Shown: positions 1-8,615, numbered from the stretch's first letter. The stretch is 43,827 bases of DNA from Microcystis wesenbergii FACHB-1317 (GCF_014696875.1 NZ_JACJQV010000107.1:1-43827); one strand, 5' to 3'. Numbers and translations: made by a program. The notes: a model not told the origin generated them from the sequence alone.

Positions 1-2
1 TT

Positions 3-431
3 CCTACCATCGTCCTAGAGTTTATCTCGGAAACCGAAGGGGGTGAATATTCCATCAACCCTCACTATCCCTATGGAAAATGGTATTTTTACGAGCAAAT
101 CTTACAAGTACCTGTCTATGGAATATTTCAACCAAAAATAGGAGAATTAGATGTTTATCGATTAAATCAAGGAAGGTATGAACAACAAAAACCTGATGAA
201 AACAATCGTTATTGGATAGCAGAGATTAACTTATTTTTGGGAGTCTGGCAGGGAAAAAAAGCTGAAGTGAAAGCCTATTGGTTACGTTGGTGGGATCTGT
301 CGGGCAATCTGTTATTATGGGGGAGTGAACGAGTCGCACAAACTGAATATCAACTCAAACAGGAGCAAATGTTACGACAAAAATTAGCTAAAAAATTAAG
401 AGAATTAGGCGTTGAACCAGAAACCTTGTAG
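3..431 (+). CDS. Uma2-family (DUF820) protein, 5' end outside window
   Basis: An open frame enters from the left edge and stops at 429-431, leaving about 142 residues. The visible part starts with PTIVLEFISETEGGE, continues through a KWYFYEQIL segment and an IFQP-x-LDVYRL segment, and ends in a charged helix (QLKQEQMLRQKLAKKLRELG). This arrangement is typical of the C-terminal half of cyanobacterial Uma2/DUF820 proteins, a PD-(D/E)XK nuclease-like family present in many copies per genome and often near mobile DNA. The biological role of the family is poorly defined. The start and the N-terminal catalytic part are not in the window. Family assignment is fairly secure; any nuclease activity is inferred from the fold. 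Confidence 0.75.
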   Translation, partial: PTIVLEFISETEGGEYSINPHYPYGKWYFYEQILQVPVYGIFQPKIGELDVYRLNQGRYEQQKPDENNRYWIAEINLFLGVWQGKKAEVKAYWLRWWDLSGNLLLWGSERVAQTEYQLKQEQMLRQKLAKKLRELGVEPETL

Positions 432-703
432 CATACTTGTCAAATGCTGATAAAATCATAGAATGTATCTTCTGGATTGGGGTATTTCTAGGATTAACGG
501 AGAAGATGTTAGAGTAGGTAAATTTGCATTGTTGGCATTTTTGGGAACATTTTTATTTTTTTGGATGTTTTTTACGATTAGACAATATAATGGACTTGTT
601 TGTTATCTCTTTTTTGAGTTACCCTTTTCTTATCCCATTGGATAAAGTGAATGTAAAAATCTATTGCTTTTGATTTTTGTGTGGATTTGTCTTTTTCTAT
701 GAA

Positions 704-1759
704 ATGGATTGGCTAAAGATGCAACCTAACCTAACAGATGACTTAAATCACATTCTAGCCCACACTAAAGACCTGTGGGAAGAACTGCGGGGACAGCGGA
801 TATTTATTACCGGAGGTACAGGCTTTTTTGGCTGTTGGTTATTAGAAAGTTTTATCTGGGTCAATGATCAGCTAGACTTAAAAGCATCGGCAGTGGTTTT
901 AACCAGAAATCCTGATAGTTTTAGGCGAAAAGCTCCTCATTTAGCCAATCATCCCGCTATTCAATTCCATAGCGGTGATGTTAGGTCATTTCAGTTTCCT
1001 GAAGGTGAGTTTTCTTATATTATTCATGGTGCCACTGAAGCGAGTGCCAAGCTTAATCAAGAAGATCCCTTACTAATGTTTGATACGATTATTGAGGGAA
1101 CAAGGCATACTTTAGAATTTGCTAAATTTTGTCAGGCTAAAAAGTTCTTATTAACCAGTTCCGGTGCCGTTTATGGCAAACAACCCCCTGAGATAACCCA
1201 TGTTTCTGAAGACTATTTAGGCTCTCCTGATTTAACTAATCCGGGTTATGCTTATGCAGAAGGAAAACGGGCAGCAGAAATGCTCTGTACCCTCTATGCT
1301 AAACAACAGGGATTAGAAACGAAAATTGCTCGCTGCTTTGCCTTTGTCGGTCCCTATTTGCCACTGGATGTCCATTTTGCTATTGGTAATTTCATTCGAG
1401 ATGGTATGATAGGGGGGCCGATTCTCATCCAGGGGGATGGTACTCCTTATCGTTCTTACCTCTACGCGGCAGATTTGGCGATTTGGCTGTGGACAATTTT
1501 GTTTAAGGGAAAATCATGCTACCCTTACAATGTCGGTTCGGATGAGGATTTGACTATCGCTGAACTAGCGGAAGTTGTTGCTAGTACATTTGCATCAAAA
1601 GTTGAGGTAGTTATAGCTAAAGAACCTATCCCGGGTAAACCTGTTGAACGTTATGTACCCTCAGTAAAACGAGCGTTTTCTGAGTTACAACTTAAACCCT
1701 TGATTCCCTTGAGAGACTCAATTATCCGAACGGCTAGTTATAATTCATCAAAATTTTAG
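704..1759 (+). CDS. NAD-dependent epimerase/dehydratase (extended SDR), surface sugar pathway
   Basis: The protein is about 351 residues, the usual length for extended short-chain dehydrogenases acting on nucleotide sugars (dTDP-glucose 4,6-dehydratase, UDP-glucuronate decarboxylase and relatives). The N-terminal Rossmann motif is ITGGTGFFG. A catalytic TSSGAVYG serine strand and a YAEGK (YxxxK) pair follow in the expected places. The frame stays open upstream to a TTG at 677, but the ATG at 704 (MDWLKMQ) or the one at 719 is more natural; 704 is used here. It precedes the NeuB-like operon by about 290 bases and probably supplies or modifies an NDP-sugar for the same glycan. The exact substrate cannot be told from sequence. 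Confidence 0.85.
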   Translation: MDWLKMQPNLTDDLNHILAHTKDLWEELRGQRIFITGGTGFFGCWLLESFIWVNDQLDLKASAVVLTRNPDSFRRKAPHLANHPAIQFHSGDVRSFQFPEGEFSYIIHGATEASAKLNQEDPLLMFDTIIEGTRHTLEFAKFCQAKKFLLTSSGAVYGKQPPEITHVSEDYLGSPDLTNPGYAYAEGKRAAEMLCTLYAKQQGLETKIARCFAFVGPYLPLDVHFAIGNFIRDGMIGGPILIQGDGTPYRSYLYAADLAIWLWTILFKGKSCYPYNVGSDEDLTIAELAEVVASTFASKVEVVIAKEPIPGKPVERYVPSVKRAFSELQLKPLIPLRDSIIRTASYNSSKF

Positions 1760-1838
1760 AAGTTAAGAAGGAGTTGAAACTTATGGAAAACCTTAAATAA
1801 TAGGAGATTGGAAGAGTAACGAGAAAAAAGAAAAGTTA

Positions 1839-1867
1839 TTGACAAAAATTCAAGGATCGTGTACAAT
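1839..1867 (+). promoter_or_regulatory. Consensus sigma-70-type promoter of the NeuB-like operon
   Basis: TTGACA at 1839-1844, a spacer of exactly 17 bases, and TACAAT at 1862-1867 preceded by TGTG form a near-perfect housekeeping promoter reading toward the NeuB-like gene. Transcription would start around 1873-1876, inside the miniature element that begins at 1871. A partly matching copy of the -10 neighbourhood (AATTCAGGGATTGTGTATAAA) lies after the element near 2006-2026. Confidence 0.7.
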
Positions 1868-1870
1868 GCA

Positions 1871-1994
1871 GGGGAGCATCTCACCTTTGTAACCCCTAAA
1901 TCAGGTTTTTATGTCAAGCTATTTTGAAAGCCTTGCTAGAAACCAGTTTTAGGGATAAGTATAATTACTCACTTGCATAAATGAGATGCTCCCC
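1871..1994. mobile_element. 124-bp MITE with 13-bp terminal inverted repeats and 6-bp target duplication
   Basis: The ends are perfect 13-bp inverted repeats: GGGGAGCATCTCA at 1871-1883 and its complement at 1982-1994. The direct repeat AATGCA flanks the element on both sides (1865-1870 and 1995-2000), which is what a target-site duplication looks like. The interior has no coding potential, so this is a non-autonomous element mobilised by a transposase elsewhere; the IS family cannot be named from these ends alone. It sits between the -10 box of a strong promoter and the NeuB-like gene, so the operon's leader RNA should contain it and can fold its ends together. Confidence 0.8.
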
Positions 1995-2049
1995 AATGCA
2001 GGGAAATTCAGGGATTGTGTATAAACGAGATAAAATCAGAGGTACCAAG

Positions 2050-3564
2050 ATGAACAACCGATTTAACTCTAAGCCAATGTTTGTTTTTGAACTGGCAAAC
2101 AATCACTCTGGTGATGTTGAACATGGGCTAACCATTATCAAAAAAATTCATCACGTCATTCAAAAATTTAGAGACAATTTTGATTTTGGTTTTAAACTAC
2201 AATATCGGCATTTAGATACATTTATTCATCCAGACTTCAAAGATAGACATGATTTAAAATATGTCAAGCGATTTCTAGATACACGCCTCGATGCAGAACA
2301 GTTTAAAAGATTAAAAGATGAAATGAAAGCTCTGGATTTCATTTCCCTTTGTACTCCTTTTGATGAAAAATCGGTTACTCTGGTTGAAGAGCATGATTTT
2401 GATATTATAAAAATTGCCAGCTGTTCGTTCACAGATTGGCCTTTACTGGAAAGAATTGCTAAGTCCAATAAGCCTATTATTGCTTCGACTGCCGGAGTCT
2501 CACTAGAGGATATAGATAAGGTAGTGAGCTTCTTTGAACACCGGGGTAAGCAACTTTCTTTGATGCACTGTGTAGCTGAATATCCGACAGCGAATAGTAA
2601 CCTTCAATTAAATCAAATAGACTTGTTGAAGTTACGGTATCCAAAGATAACAATAGGATTTTCAACTCACGAAAACCCTGGAAATTTTGAGCCAGTTAAG
2701 CTGGCTATAGCCAAAGGAGCAACTATTTTTGAAAAGCACGTTGGGGTACCCACAGAATCAATTAAATTAAACGACTACTCTGCGACTCCAGAACAGGTTG
2801 AGAAATGGTTAGAGTCAGCTTTAGAAGCTTTTGAAATGTGTGGAGTAATCGATCAGAGATTAGAGTTTACGGAGCAAGAAAAAGCGAGCCTACTGTCTTT
2901 ACGCCGAGGTGTTTTCGCAAAACGGAAGATACATAAAGGTGAAAAAATAGACATATCTGACATATTTTTAGCTATACCTACTATCCCCGACCAAGTAACA
3001 GCTAACGATCTGTCAAAATACACTATTTTCCATGCGGCTGCGGAAATAAATGCCAACCAACCGATACTTTTTGAGAACATAAATCGAGCAGAGATCCGAG
3101 AAAAAGTTTACGGTGTTATGGAAAAAATCAAGCTTATCTTAAAAGAGAGCAAAGTAGTAGTACCCCACCAGCTAGACTTTGAAATCTCTCATCACTATGG
3201 TATCGATAAATTTGATGAATTTGGGGCAACAATTATCAATTATCTCAATCGAGAATATTGCAAAAAGTTGATTGTAATCCTCCCAGAACAAGTACATCCA
3301 GAACAGTATCATAAACAAAAAGAGGAGACATTTATCGTTCTGTATGGCGATGTCCAGATAACCCTTGATGGAGTCGAAAAAGAAGGTAAACCGGGAGACA
3401 TTATCACTGTCGAAAGGGGAATCAAACATAGCTTTACAAGTCAGAAAGGAGCCGTAATTGAAGAGATATCCTCAACTCACTTCCGAGATGATTCCTATTA
3501 CACCGATCCAGCTATTATTAACAATACCAATCGCAAAACTTTGTTAACTTACTGGGTGGATTAG
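2050..3564 (+). CDS. NeuB-family synthase with SAF domain and C-terminal cupin
   Basis: NeuB-family enzymes condense phosphoenolpyruvate with an N-acyl aminosugar to make nonulosonic acids such as sialic, legionaminic or pseudaminic acid. Residues 1-275 carry the TIM-barrel synthase (FVFELANNHSGD, KIASCSFTDWPLLE, GFSTHE, FEKHVG). Residues about 285-345 form the antifreeze-like SAF domain (RRGVFAKRKIHKGEKI). Residues about 400-490 look like a cupin (HPEQYHKQKEETFIVLYGDV ... GDIITVERGIKHSF). At 504 residues it is about 150 longer than plain NeuB. The frame extends upstream into the miniature element, but the ATG at 2050 preceded by AGAGG is the likely start. It heads a probable operon with a HAD phosphatase and a ThDP enzyme. 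No CMP-sugar synthetase is present, so the product is uncertain. Confidence 0.85.
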   Translation: MNNRFNSKPMFVFELANNHSGDVEHGLTIIKKIHHVIQKFRDNFDFGFKLQYRHLDTFIHPDFKDRHDLKYVKRFLDTRLDAEQFKRLKDEMKALDFISLCTPFDEKSVTLVEEHDFDIIKIASCSFTDWPLLERIAKSNKPIIASTAGVSLEDIDKVVSFFEHRGKQLSLMHCVAEYPTANSNLQLNQIDLLKLRYPKITIGFSTHENPGNFEPVKLAIAKGATIFEKHVGVPTESIKLNDYSATPEQVEKWLESALEAFEMCGVIDQRLEFTEQEKASLLSLRRGVFAKRKIHKGEKIDISDIFLAIPTIPDQVTANDLSKYTIFHAAAEINANQPILFENINRAEIREKVYGVMEKIKLILKESKVVVPHQLDFEISHHYGIDKFDEFGATIINYLNREYCKKLIVILPEQVHPEQYHKQKEETFIVLYGDVQITLDGVEKEGKPGDIITVERGIKHSFTSQKGAVIEEISSTHFRDDSYYTDPAIINNTNRKTLLTYWVD

Positions 3565-3599
3565 CTAAAGATGTGCTGTTATCCAAGGATGCCAACAAA

Positions 3600-4211
3600 A
3601 TGTCAAAAGTGATGCCAACAATTGTCTGGGATGTTGATGATGTCCTTAATACTCTGATGAAGTCATGGTTTGAGGAGTGCTGGTTAACATTACATCCTGA
3701 ATGCTTGCTGCGGTACGAGGATCTCGTGGAAAATCCCCCCCATCGACTTTTAGGAGTTAATCTGGGTGAGTATTTATCCTCTCTGGACAAGTTTCGTCTG
3801 TCCGGTGGTTTCCAACAGTTAAAACCTGTGGGCGAAACTCTCGAATGGTTTGACAAATTTGGTGGCAGTTTTAGACACATGGCCCTGACAGCAACGCCAA
3901 TGGTTGCCGCACCTATTTCAGCCGCTTGGGTGATGCGCCACTTTGGTCAGTGGATTCGTTGTTTCAGCTTTGTTCCCTCCAAGCGAGAAGGAGAATGTAC
4001 CCCCCAATATGACAATACCAAAGGGGAGTTTCTATCTTGGTGGAATAAGGCGGATATTCTCATGGATGATAACCTAGCTAATTTTGAAGCCGCTAAGTCA
4101 GTGGGAATACAATCCATACTCATGCCCCAGCCTTGGAATAACAGCAAGCTAACCATAGCAGAGAGCTTAGAATTATTGGTAAGTTTAACGCAAGGAGCCG
4201 AATCAGCGTGA
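3600..4211 (+). CDS. HAD-superfamily hydrolase, probable sugar phosphatase
   Basis: About 203 residues with a HAD motif I near the N-terminus (VWDVDDVL, nucleophile Asp followed by DD) and a motif IV region late in the chain (DILMDDNLANFEAAKSVG). The intermediate ALTATP segment fits motif II. This is a compact HAD phosphatase, plausibly removing phosphate from the condensation product of the upstream NeuB-like enzyme, as in the sialic acid 9-phosphate route; this role is inferred only from position. A GTG at 3573 gives a longer frame, but the ATG at 3600 (MSKVMPTIVW) fits the domain start better. Its stop overlaps the GTG start of the next gene by four bases, indicating translational coupling. 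Confidence 0.75.
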   Translation: MSKVMPTIVWDVDDVLNTLMKSWFEECWLTLHPECLLRYEDLVENPPHRLLGVNLGEYLSSLDKFRLSGGFQQLKPVGETLEWFDKFGGSFRHMALTATPMVAAPISAAWVMRHFGQWIRCFSFVPSKREGECTPQYDNTKGEFLSWWNKADILMDDNLANFEAAKSVGIQSILMPQPWNNSKLTIAESLELLVSLTQGAESA

Positions 4212-6013
4212 TTAAATTATCAGATTACGTCATGAAATTTGTTGCCAATTTGGGAGTAAAGCATATCTTTTTACTGCCTGGTGGCGGCTGTATGCACTTA
4301 GTAGATTCCTTAGGTACTTGCCCCGATTTAGACTATATCTGTAATTTACACGAGCAAGCTTGTGCGATCGCAGTTGAAGCCTATGGACAATATACCAATA
4401 ATCTCGGTGTCGCTTTAGTGACCACAGGTCCAGGAGGCACGAATACGCTCACTGGAGTAGCTGGTGCTTGGCTAGATTCTACCCCCTGCCTGTTTTTATC
4501 TGGTCAAGTGAAGCGGGCTGACATTAAGGGCGATCGAGGCGTGCGCCAAATGGGGTTTCAGGAGATAGATATAGTAGAAATGGTAAAATCCATTACTAAG
4601 TATGCAGCAATTGTGACCGATCCCCAAACCATCCGCTATCACCTAGAAAAAGCGGTTTACTTAGCTAAAAATGGCAGACCAGGACCAGTTTGGATTGATA
4701 TTCCCTTGGATGTTCAAGCCGCCCAAATAGAGGAAACTGACTTAGTTGGCTTTGATGAGCAGGAAGTTGAAAAGCCAGTTGATCGCAGATTACTACAACA
4801 ACAGGTGAGCGAGACGATTAGGCTATTCAATCAATCTGAAAGACCCGCAATTCTGGTTGGGAATGGGGTTAGACTGGCTGGGGCAATTGAGGAATTTTTC
4901 AAGCTAGGCGAACTGCTCCAGATTCCCGTGCTGACAACCTGGAAAGCAATTGATTTCCTCCCCGAATCTCACTGGCTTTATACCGGGCGGCCGGGAGCGA
5001 TTGGTCAACGAGGTGCCAATTTTACCCAGCAAAACTCAGACTGGTTTCTGAGCCTGGGCGCACGTCTGGATTTTGGGCAGACAGCTTATGCACATGAAAA
5101 TTTTGCTCGTGGTGCTAAAAAGATTATCGTTGATATCGATCCTAGCGAAATTGGCAAAATGAAAATGCCCATTGATGTGCCTGTCTGTGCTGATGCAGGA
5201 GACTTTATGCGAGAATTTCTGCAACAAAGTGACAAAATTATCCTTCAAGATCGCAGTAGCTGGCTGAATCGCTGTAAAGGTTGGCAAGCTAAATATCCTG
5301 TAGTCATAGAAGAATATTGGCATGAGCCAGATGGGGTTAACAATTATGTCCTAATTGATGTACTATCAGAGGAGATGTCTGAGGAGGATCTGTTAGTTCC
5401 TGGTAGTTCGGGAGCCTGTAGCGAAGTTACCATGCAAGCCTTTAGAGTTAAGTCGGGAATGCGGATCTTCAACACGGAAGGACTAGGATCGATGGGTTTT
5501 GGTATTGCTGCGGCGATCGGAGGATGTGTGGCGAGTGGCGGCAAGCGCACCGTTTGCATTGATGGGGATGGAGGATTTGTGATGAATATTCAGGAACTTG
5601 AAACTGTGAAACGGTTGAATCTACCGATCAAGTTTTTTGTGCTGAATAATAACGGTTATGCTTCCATCAGAAACACTCAGAATAATTATTTTCAAAGGCG
5701 TTTAGTGGCCAGCGATCCGAGCAGTGGATTGACACTTCCCGATCCGTTAAAAGTGGCTGAAGCTTTTGGCATTGCTACGGCTAAAATTGTCAATCACTCC
5801 AACATTAGACAGCAAGTGCGAGATGTGTTAGAGTTAGACGGGGCGGTTGTTTGTGAGGTGATCGTATCACCGAACCAGTTTACCGCACCAAGGGTTACTT
5901 CAATGCAGCGAGCAGACGGCACTATGGTTTCTAAACCTCTAGAAGATATGTGGCCGTTTTTGGATCGAGAGGAGTTCTTAGCTAATATGATAGTTTCACC
6001 ATTAAAGGAATAA
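4208..6013 (+). CDS. Thiamine diphosphate-dependent enzyme, acetolactate synthase-like
   Basis: The 601-residue protein has the three-domain plan of ThDP enzymes of the acetohydroxyacid synthase/pyruvate oxidase group. The catalytic glutamate is Glu49 (CNLHEQACAIAVEAYG), preceded by a PGGG loop. The ThDP-Mg site near residues 451-478 is GDGGFVMN followed by NNNGYAS. No separate regulatory ilvH/ilvN subunit is adjacent, and the gene sits inside a sugar operon, so it is unlikely to be the valine/isoleucine enzyme. Relatives in polysaccharide clusters (for example YerE in yersiniose synthesis) attach two-carbon units to keto-sugars. A similar branching role or decarboxylation of a sugar acid is inferred. 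It starts with GTG, overlapping the HAD gene. Confidence 0.8.
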   Translation: MIKLSDYVMKFVANLGVKHIFLLPGGGCMHLVDSLGTCPDLDYICNLHEQACAIAVEAYGQYTNNLGVALVTTGPGGTNTLTGVAGAWLDSTPCLFLSGQVKRADIKGDRGVRQMGFQEIDIVEMVKSITKYAAIVTDPQTIRYHLEKAVYLAKNGRPGPVWIDIPLDVQAAQIEETDLVGFDEQEVEKPVDRRLLQQQVSETIRLFNQSERPAILVGNGVRLAGAIEEFFKLGELLQIPVLTTWKAIDFLPESHWLYTGRPGAIGQRGANFTQQNSDWFLSLGARLDFGQTAYAHENFARGAKKIIVDIDPSEIGKMKMPIDVPVCADAGDFMREFLQQSDKIILQDRSSWLNRCKGWQAKYPVVIEEYWHEPDGVNNYVLIDVLSEEMSEEDLLVPGSSGACSEVTMQAFRVKSGMRIFNTEGLGSMGFGIAAAIGGCVASGGKRTVCIDGDGGFVMNIQELETVKRLNLPIKFFVLNNNGYASIRNTQNNYFQRRLVASDPSSGLTLPDPLKVAEAFGIATAKIVNHSNIRQQVRDVLELDGAVVCEVIVSPNQFTAPRVTSMQRADGTMVSKPLEDMWPFLDREEFLANMIVSPLKE

Positions 6014-6081
6014 TCTTAAGAGAACTGACTAAATTTTTTCCGAACACAACTAAAAAATTAAATAGCAGGATTCATAAACTA

Positions 6082-7299
6082 ATGAAACAGGCATCGAATT
6101 TTAGCACTGAACGATCTCTATCCGAAGAACTCGAGTTATTGTTGAGCGAAGACCTCGATTCAGTTATCAAACGGGAAAGAGAGGCATTTGATGAATTAGC
6201 TGCTCCTTTTGAAAAATCGATTGTTTTATTTGGCTCTGGGCAATTAGGAAGAAAAGCATTAAAAGGATTACGAGAAATAGGCATCGAACCCTTAGCATTT
6301 TCTGATAATAACTCGAAGCTATGGAATCAGTCTATTGACGGTCTAACTGTATTATCTCCTGAAGATGCGGCTCAAAAATTTGGTAATAAAGCTGTTTTTG
6401 TCGTCACAATTTGGGGAGCTTGTAGTACCCATAGACTCAGACATACACAAGAGCAACTACAACGATTGAACTGCTTAAAAGTGGTTTCCTGTGCTTTTTT
6501 ATTTTGGAAATATCCAGAAATCTTTTTACCTCATTACTGCTTAGACTTACCTCACAAGGTCTATCAACAAGCTGAAGATATCAAAAAAGCTTTTTCTATT
6601 TGGGCAGATCAACAATCTTGCCGCGAATATGTAGATCAGCTTCGCTGGCGAATACTGCTAGATTTTGATGGTTTATCGTCTCCAGTTTCTCAGGAGCAAT
6701 ATTTTCCTCAAGACATTTTTACGGTGTCTTCTACGGATATTTTTGTGGACTGTGGTGCTTATGATGGAGATACCATTAGATGTTTTTTAAAATATCAAAA
6801 CTCATTTTCAGGTAAAATTATCGCACTGGAACCCGATCCCAAGAATTTTGAAGAATTACAAAAATACATTGCTACATTACCCACTTCTCTACAAGATAGG
6901 ATAACTGTATTCCCTTTGGCCGCTACTTCGCAAAGAAAAAAAATTCGCTTTGCTGCTACAGGTACTGTATCGTCAGTTATCACTGATACTGGTATGTTAG
7001 AGATAGCTGGTGTTCCCTTAGATGAATTACTTGACAATACTGCGCCAACGTTTATTAAGATGGATATTGAAGGAGCAGAATTAGATGCTTTATTAGGCAC
7101 TCAAAAAGTGATTCAAAACTCCTTGCCAGTTTTGACAATTTGCCTTTATCATTGCCAAGATCACTTATGGAAGATTCCCTTGCTCATACAGTCTCTCAGC
7201 AGTCAATATCGTCTCTTCTTAAGATCTCATGGAGAGGAATGCTGGGATTTGAATTGTTACGCTGTTCCTGTTAGTCGTTTAAACCCAGAGTTTCAGTAA
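6082..7299 (+). CDS. FkbM-family methyltransferase with N-terminal Rossmann-like domain
   Basis: The C-terminal half is a SAM-dependent methyltransferase of the FkbM type: FVDCGAYDGDTIRCFL (SAM loop, near residue 220), IIALEPDPKNFEEL (acidic strand end) and FIKMDIEGAELDAL, the family hallmark. FkbM enzymes mostly O-methylate sugars or polyketides. The N-terminal 190 residues hold another nucleotide-binding-like unit (IVLFGSGQLGRKAL ... PLAFSDNN ... VLSPEDA), similar in layout to the sugar-acyltransferase-associated PglD N-domain and to the C-terminal domain of the next gene product. Total length is 405 residues. It follows the ThDP gene by 68 bases, probably in the same operon. The acceptor is presumably the cluster's glycan. 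Confidence 0.85.
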   Translation: MKQASNFSTERSLSEELELLLSEDLDSVIKREREAFDELAAPFEKSIVLFGSGQLGRKALKGLREIGIEPLAFSDNNSKLWNQSIDGLTVLSPEDAAQKFGNKAVFVVTIWGACSTHRLRHTQEQLQRLNCLKVVSCAFLFWKYPEIFLPHYCLDLPHKVYQQAEDIKKAFSIWADQQSCREYVDQLRWRILLDFDGLSSPVSQEQYFPQDIFTVSSTDIFVDCGAYDGDTIRCFLKYQNSFSGKIIALEPDPKNFEELQKYIATLPTSLQDRITVFPLAATSQRKKIRFAATGTVSSVITDTGMLEIAGVPLDELLDNTAPTFIKMDIEGAELDALLGTQKVIQNSLPVLTICLYHCQDHLWKIPLLIQSLSSQYRLFLRSHGEECWDLNCYAVPVSRLNPEFQ

Positions 7300-7306
7300 G
7301 GTATCT

Positions 7307-8506
7307 ATGCTCCAAGAATCTAACCGTCAATGTCCGGTCTGTAATAGTAATGATAAAAAGTTGCTTTTTCGGCAAAAATTTTCAACTTTGTCTGATGGTA
7401 GTTTGTTGACAGGGTATGATGTTATGGTATGTCAAGATTGTGGCTTCGCATTTGCTGATAACGTTCCTGAACAATCGGTATTTGACACCTACTATCAGAA
7501 TATGTCAAAGTATGAATACCAAGATAGTGGGGGAAAAGAATCAGAATTCGATCTGATGCGTTTTGAGATTTATGTAAACACAATTAAACCACATCTTCCC
7601 TCAAAAAAAGCATCAATACTCGATGTAGGTTGTGCTACTGGTCGTCTTTTATCTTTGTTTAAAGAAAGTGGGTATGAAAATGTCAAGGGTTTAGATCCTT
7701 CGCCTGTATGTTCTGAAGTAGCGGCAAAATTGTATGGAATTTTTGTGCAAACGGGTAACCTTTGGGATCTAGAAACTTACCAGGATACTTTTGATTGTAT
7801 TATATTAAGCGGTGTCCTCGAACATATTCGAGATTTGAATAGGACATTGTCCAAACTGGCTAGTATGCTATCTGTTGATGGACTGGTTTTCATAGATGTT
7901 CCCGATGCTAGTAGGTTTTCACGCTATACTGACGCTCCATTTCAACAATTTAGTATGGAACACATTAACTACTTTTCACCAGTTTCTCTATCTAATTTAA
8001 TGAAATCTTTTGGTTTTTTTGAGGTGTTTTCAGTACAAAAAACTTATCCTCAAAGTTCTAATACACAATCTACATCTGCTATAGGTATTTATAAGAAAAT
8101 AAAAAGTATAGATACTGATTTTCTTTCTCTGGTTAGAGATGTAGTCACAGAAATTGATCTATTTAAGTATATTAATCAATGTCAGAAAATCGAAGATCGT
8201 ATTCACCAAATTATTAATGAGATAGTTGAGCGAGGACAGCCTATTATTGTTTGGGGAACAGGTACTCATACATTGAGATTGATGGAAACAAGTCGATTGC
8301 CGCAGGCAAAAATCTCGGCTTTTGTTGACTCTAATCATCGATATCAAGGTAAAAAGCTATTTGATATTCCTATTATATCACCGGCTGAACTAGGAAATAA
8401 ACAGGAACCTATTCTGATTTCGTCCCGTGTTTTCCAAAATGAAATTGTTCAACAAATCCGAGATACGCTGAAATGTACTAATCAACTATTTTTACTTTAT
8501 GAATGA
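7307..8506 (+). CDS. Zinc-binding C-methyltransferase-type SAM enzyme
   Basis: 399 residues in the three-part layout of sugar C-methyltransferases. An N-terminal zinc ribbon has CPVCNSN and CQDCGF. A central class I SAM domain has ILDVGCATGRLL near residue 105, GLDPSP, and a CIILSGVLEHI segment. The C-terminal Rossmann-like domain has IIVWGTGTHTLRLM, ISAFVDSN and IPIISPAEL. Family members methylate carbon atoms of keto-deoxysugars (TylC3/NovU type) or act on related polysaccharide precursors. It follows the FkbM gene by seven bases, so the two are co-transcribed. Substrate is not determinable, but a keto-sugar made by the cluster's SDR or ThDP enzyme is a reasonable inference. Confidence 0.85.
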   Translation: MLQESNRQCPVCNSNDKKLLFRQKFSTLSDGSLLTGYDVMVCQDCGFAFADNVPEQSVFDTYYQNMSKYEYQDSGGKESEFDLMRFEIYVNTIKPHLPSKKASILDVGCATGRLLSLFKESGYENVKGLDPSPVCSEVAAKLYGIFVQTGNLWDLETYQDTFDCIILSGVLEHIRDLNRTLSKLASMLSVDGLVFIDVPDASRFSRYTDAPFQQFSMEHINYFSPVSLSNLMKSFGFFEVFSVQKTYPQSSNTQSTSAIGIYKKIKSIDTDFLSLVRDVVTEIDLFKYINQCQKIEDRIHQIINEIVERGQPIIVWGTGTHTLRLMETSRLPQAKISAFVDSNHRYQGKKLFDIPIISPAELGNKQEPILISSRVFQNEIVQQIRDTLKCTNQLFLLYE

Positions 8507-8588
8507 TAGAAAAATGTAAAGCTACGAGCTTTCTTTCCCACCTGTGAATCGGAAAATAGTGCTTAATCTCACCCTACAAAATCTGATG

Positions 8589-8615
8589 ATTGATGGAAGA
8601 TTTACCTGTAAGTAA
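8589..8615 (+). pseudogene. 3' tail remnant of an SDR gene (first duplicate)
   Basis: Nine codons ending in TAA read IDGRFTCK. This matches the C-terminus of the SDR pseudogene further right (IIDGGFTCK, ending at 10074), with nearly identical bases. No upstream body of the gene survives. It is the left-most trace of a duplicated SDR-GtrA unit. The rest of the 8507-8701 spacer shows no gene. Confidence 0.6.

Noticed and set aside
463-645. 60-codon ORF with a hydrophobic stretch
   Set aside because: No ribosome site, no recognisable family, AT-rich low-complexity hydrophobic run; probably chance. It lies in the short spacer before the epimerase gene.
1981-2049. N-terminal extension of the NeuB-like frame
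   Set aside because: The first codons fall inside the miniature element's terminal repeat and do not match NeuB; the ATG at 2050 has a ribosome site.
6014-6081. Terminator between the ThDP and FkbM genes
   Set aside because: A short AT-rich gap with no stable stem; more consistent with one operon.
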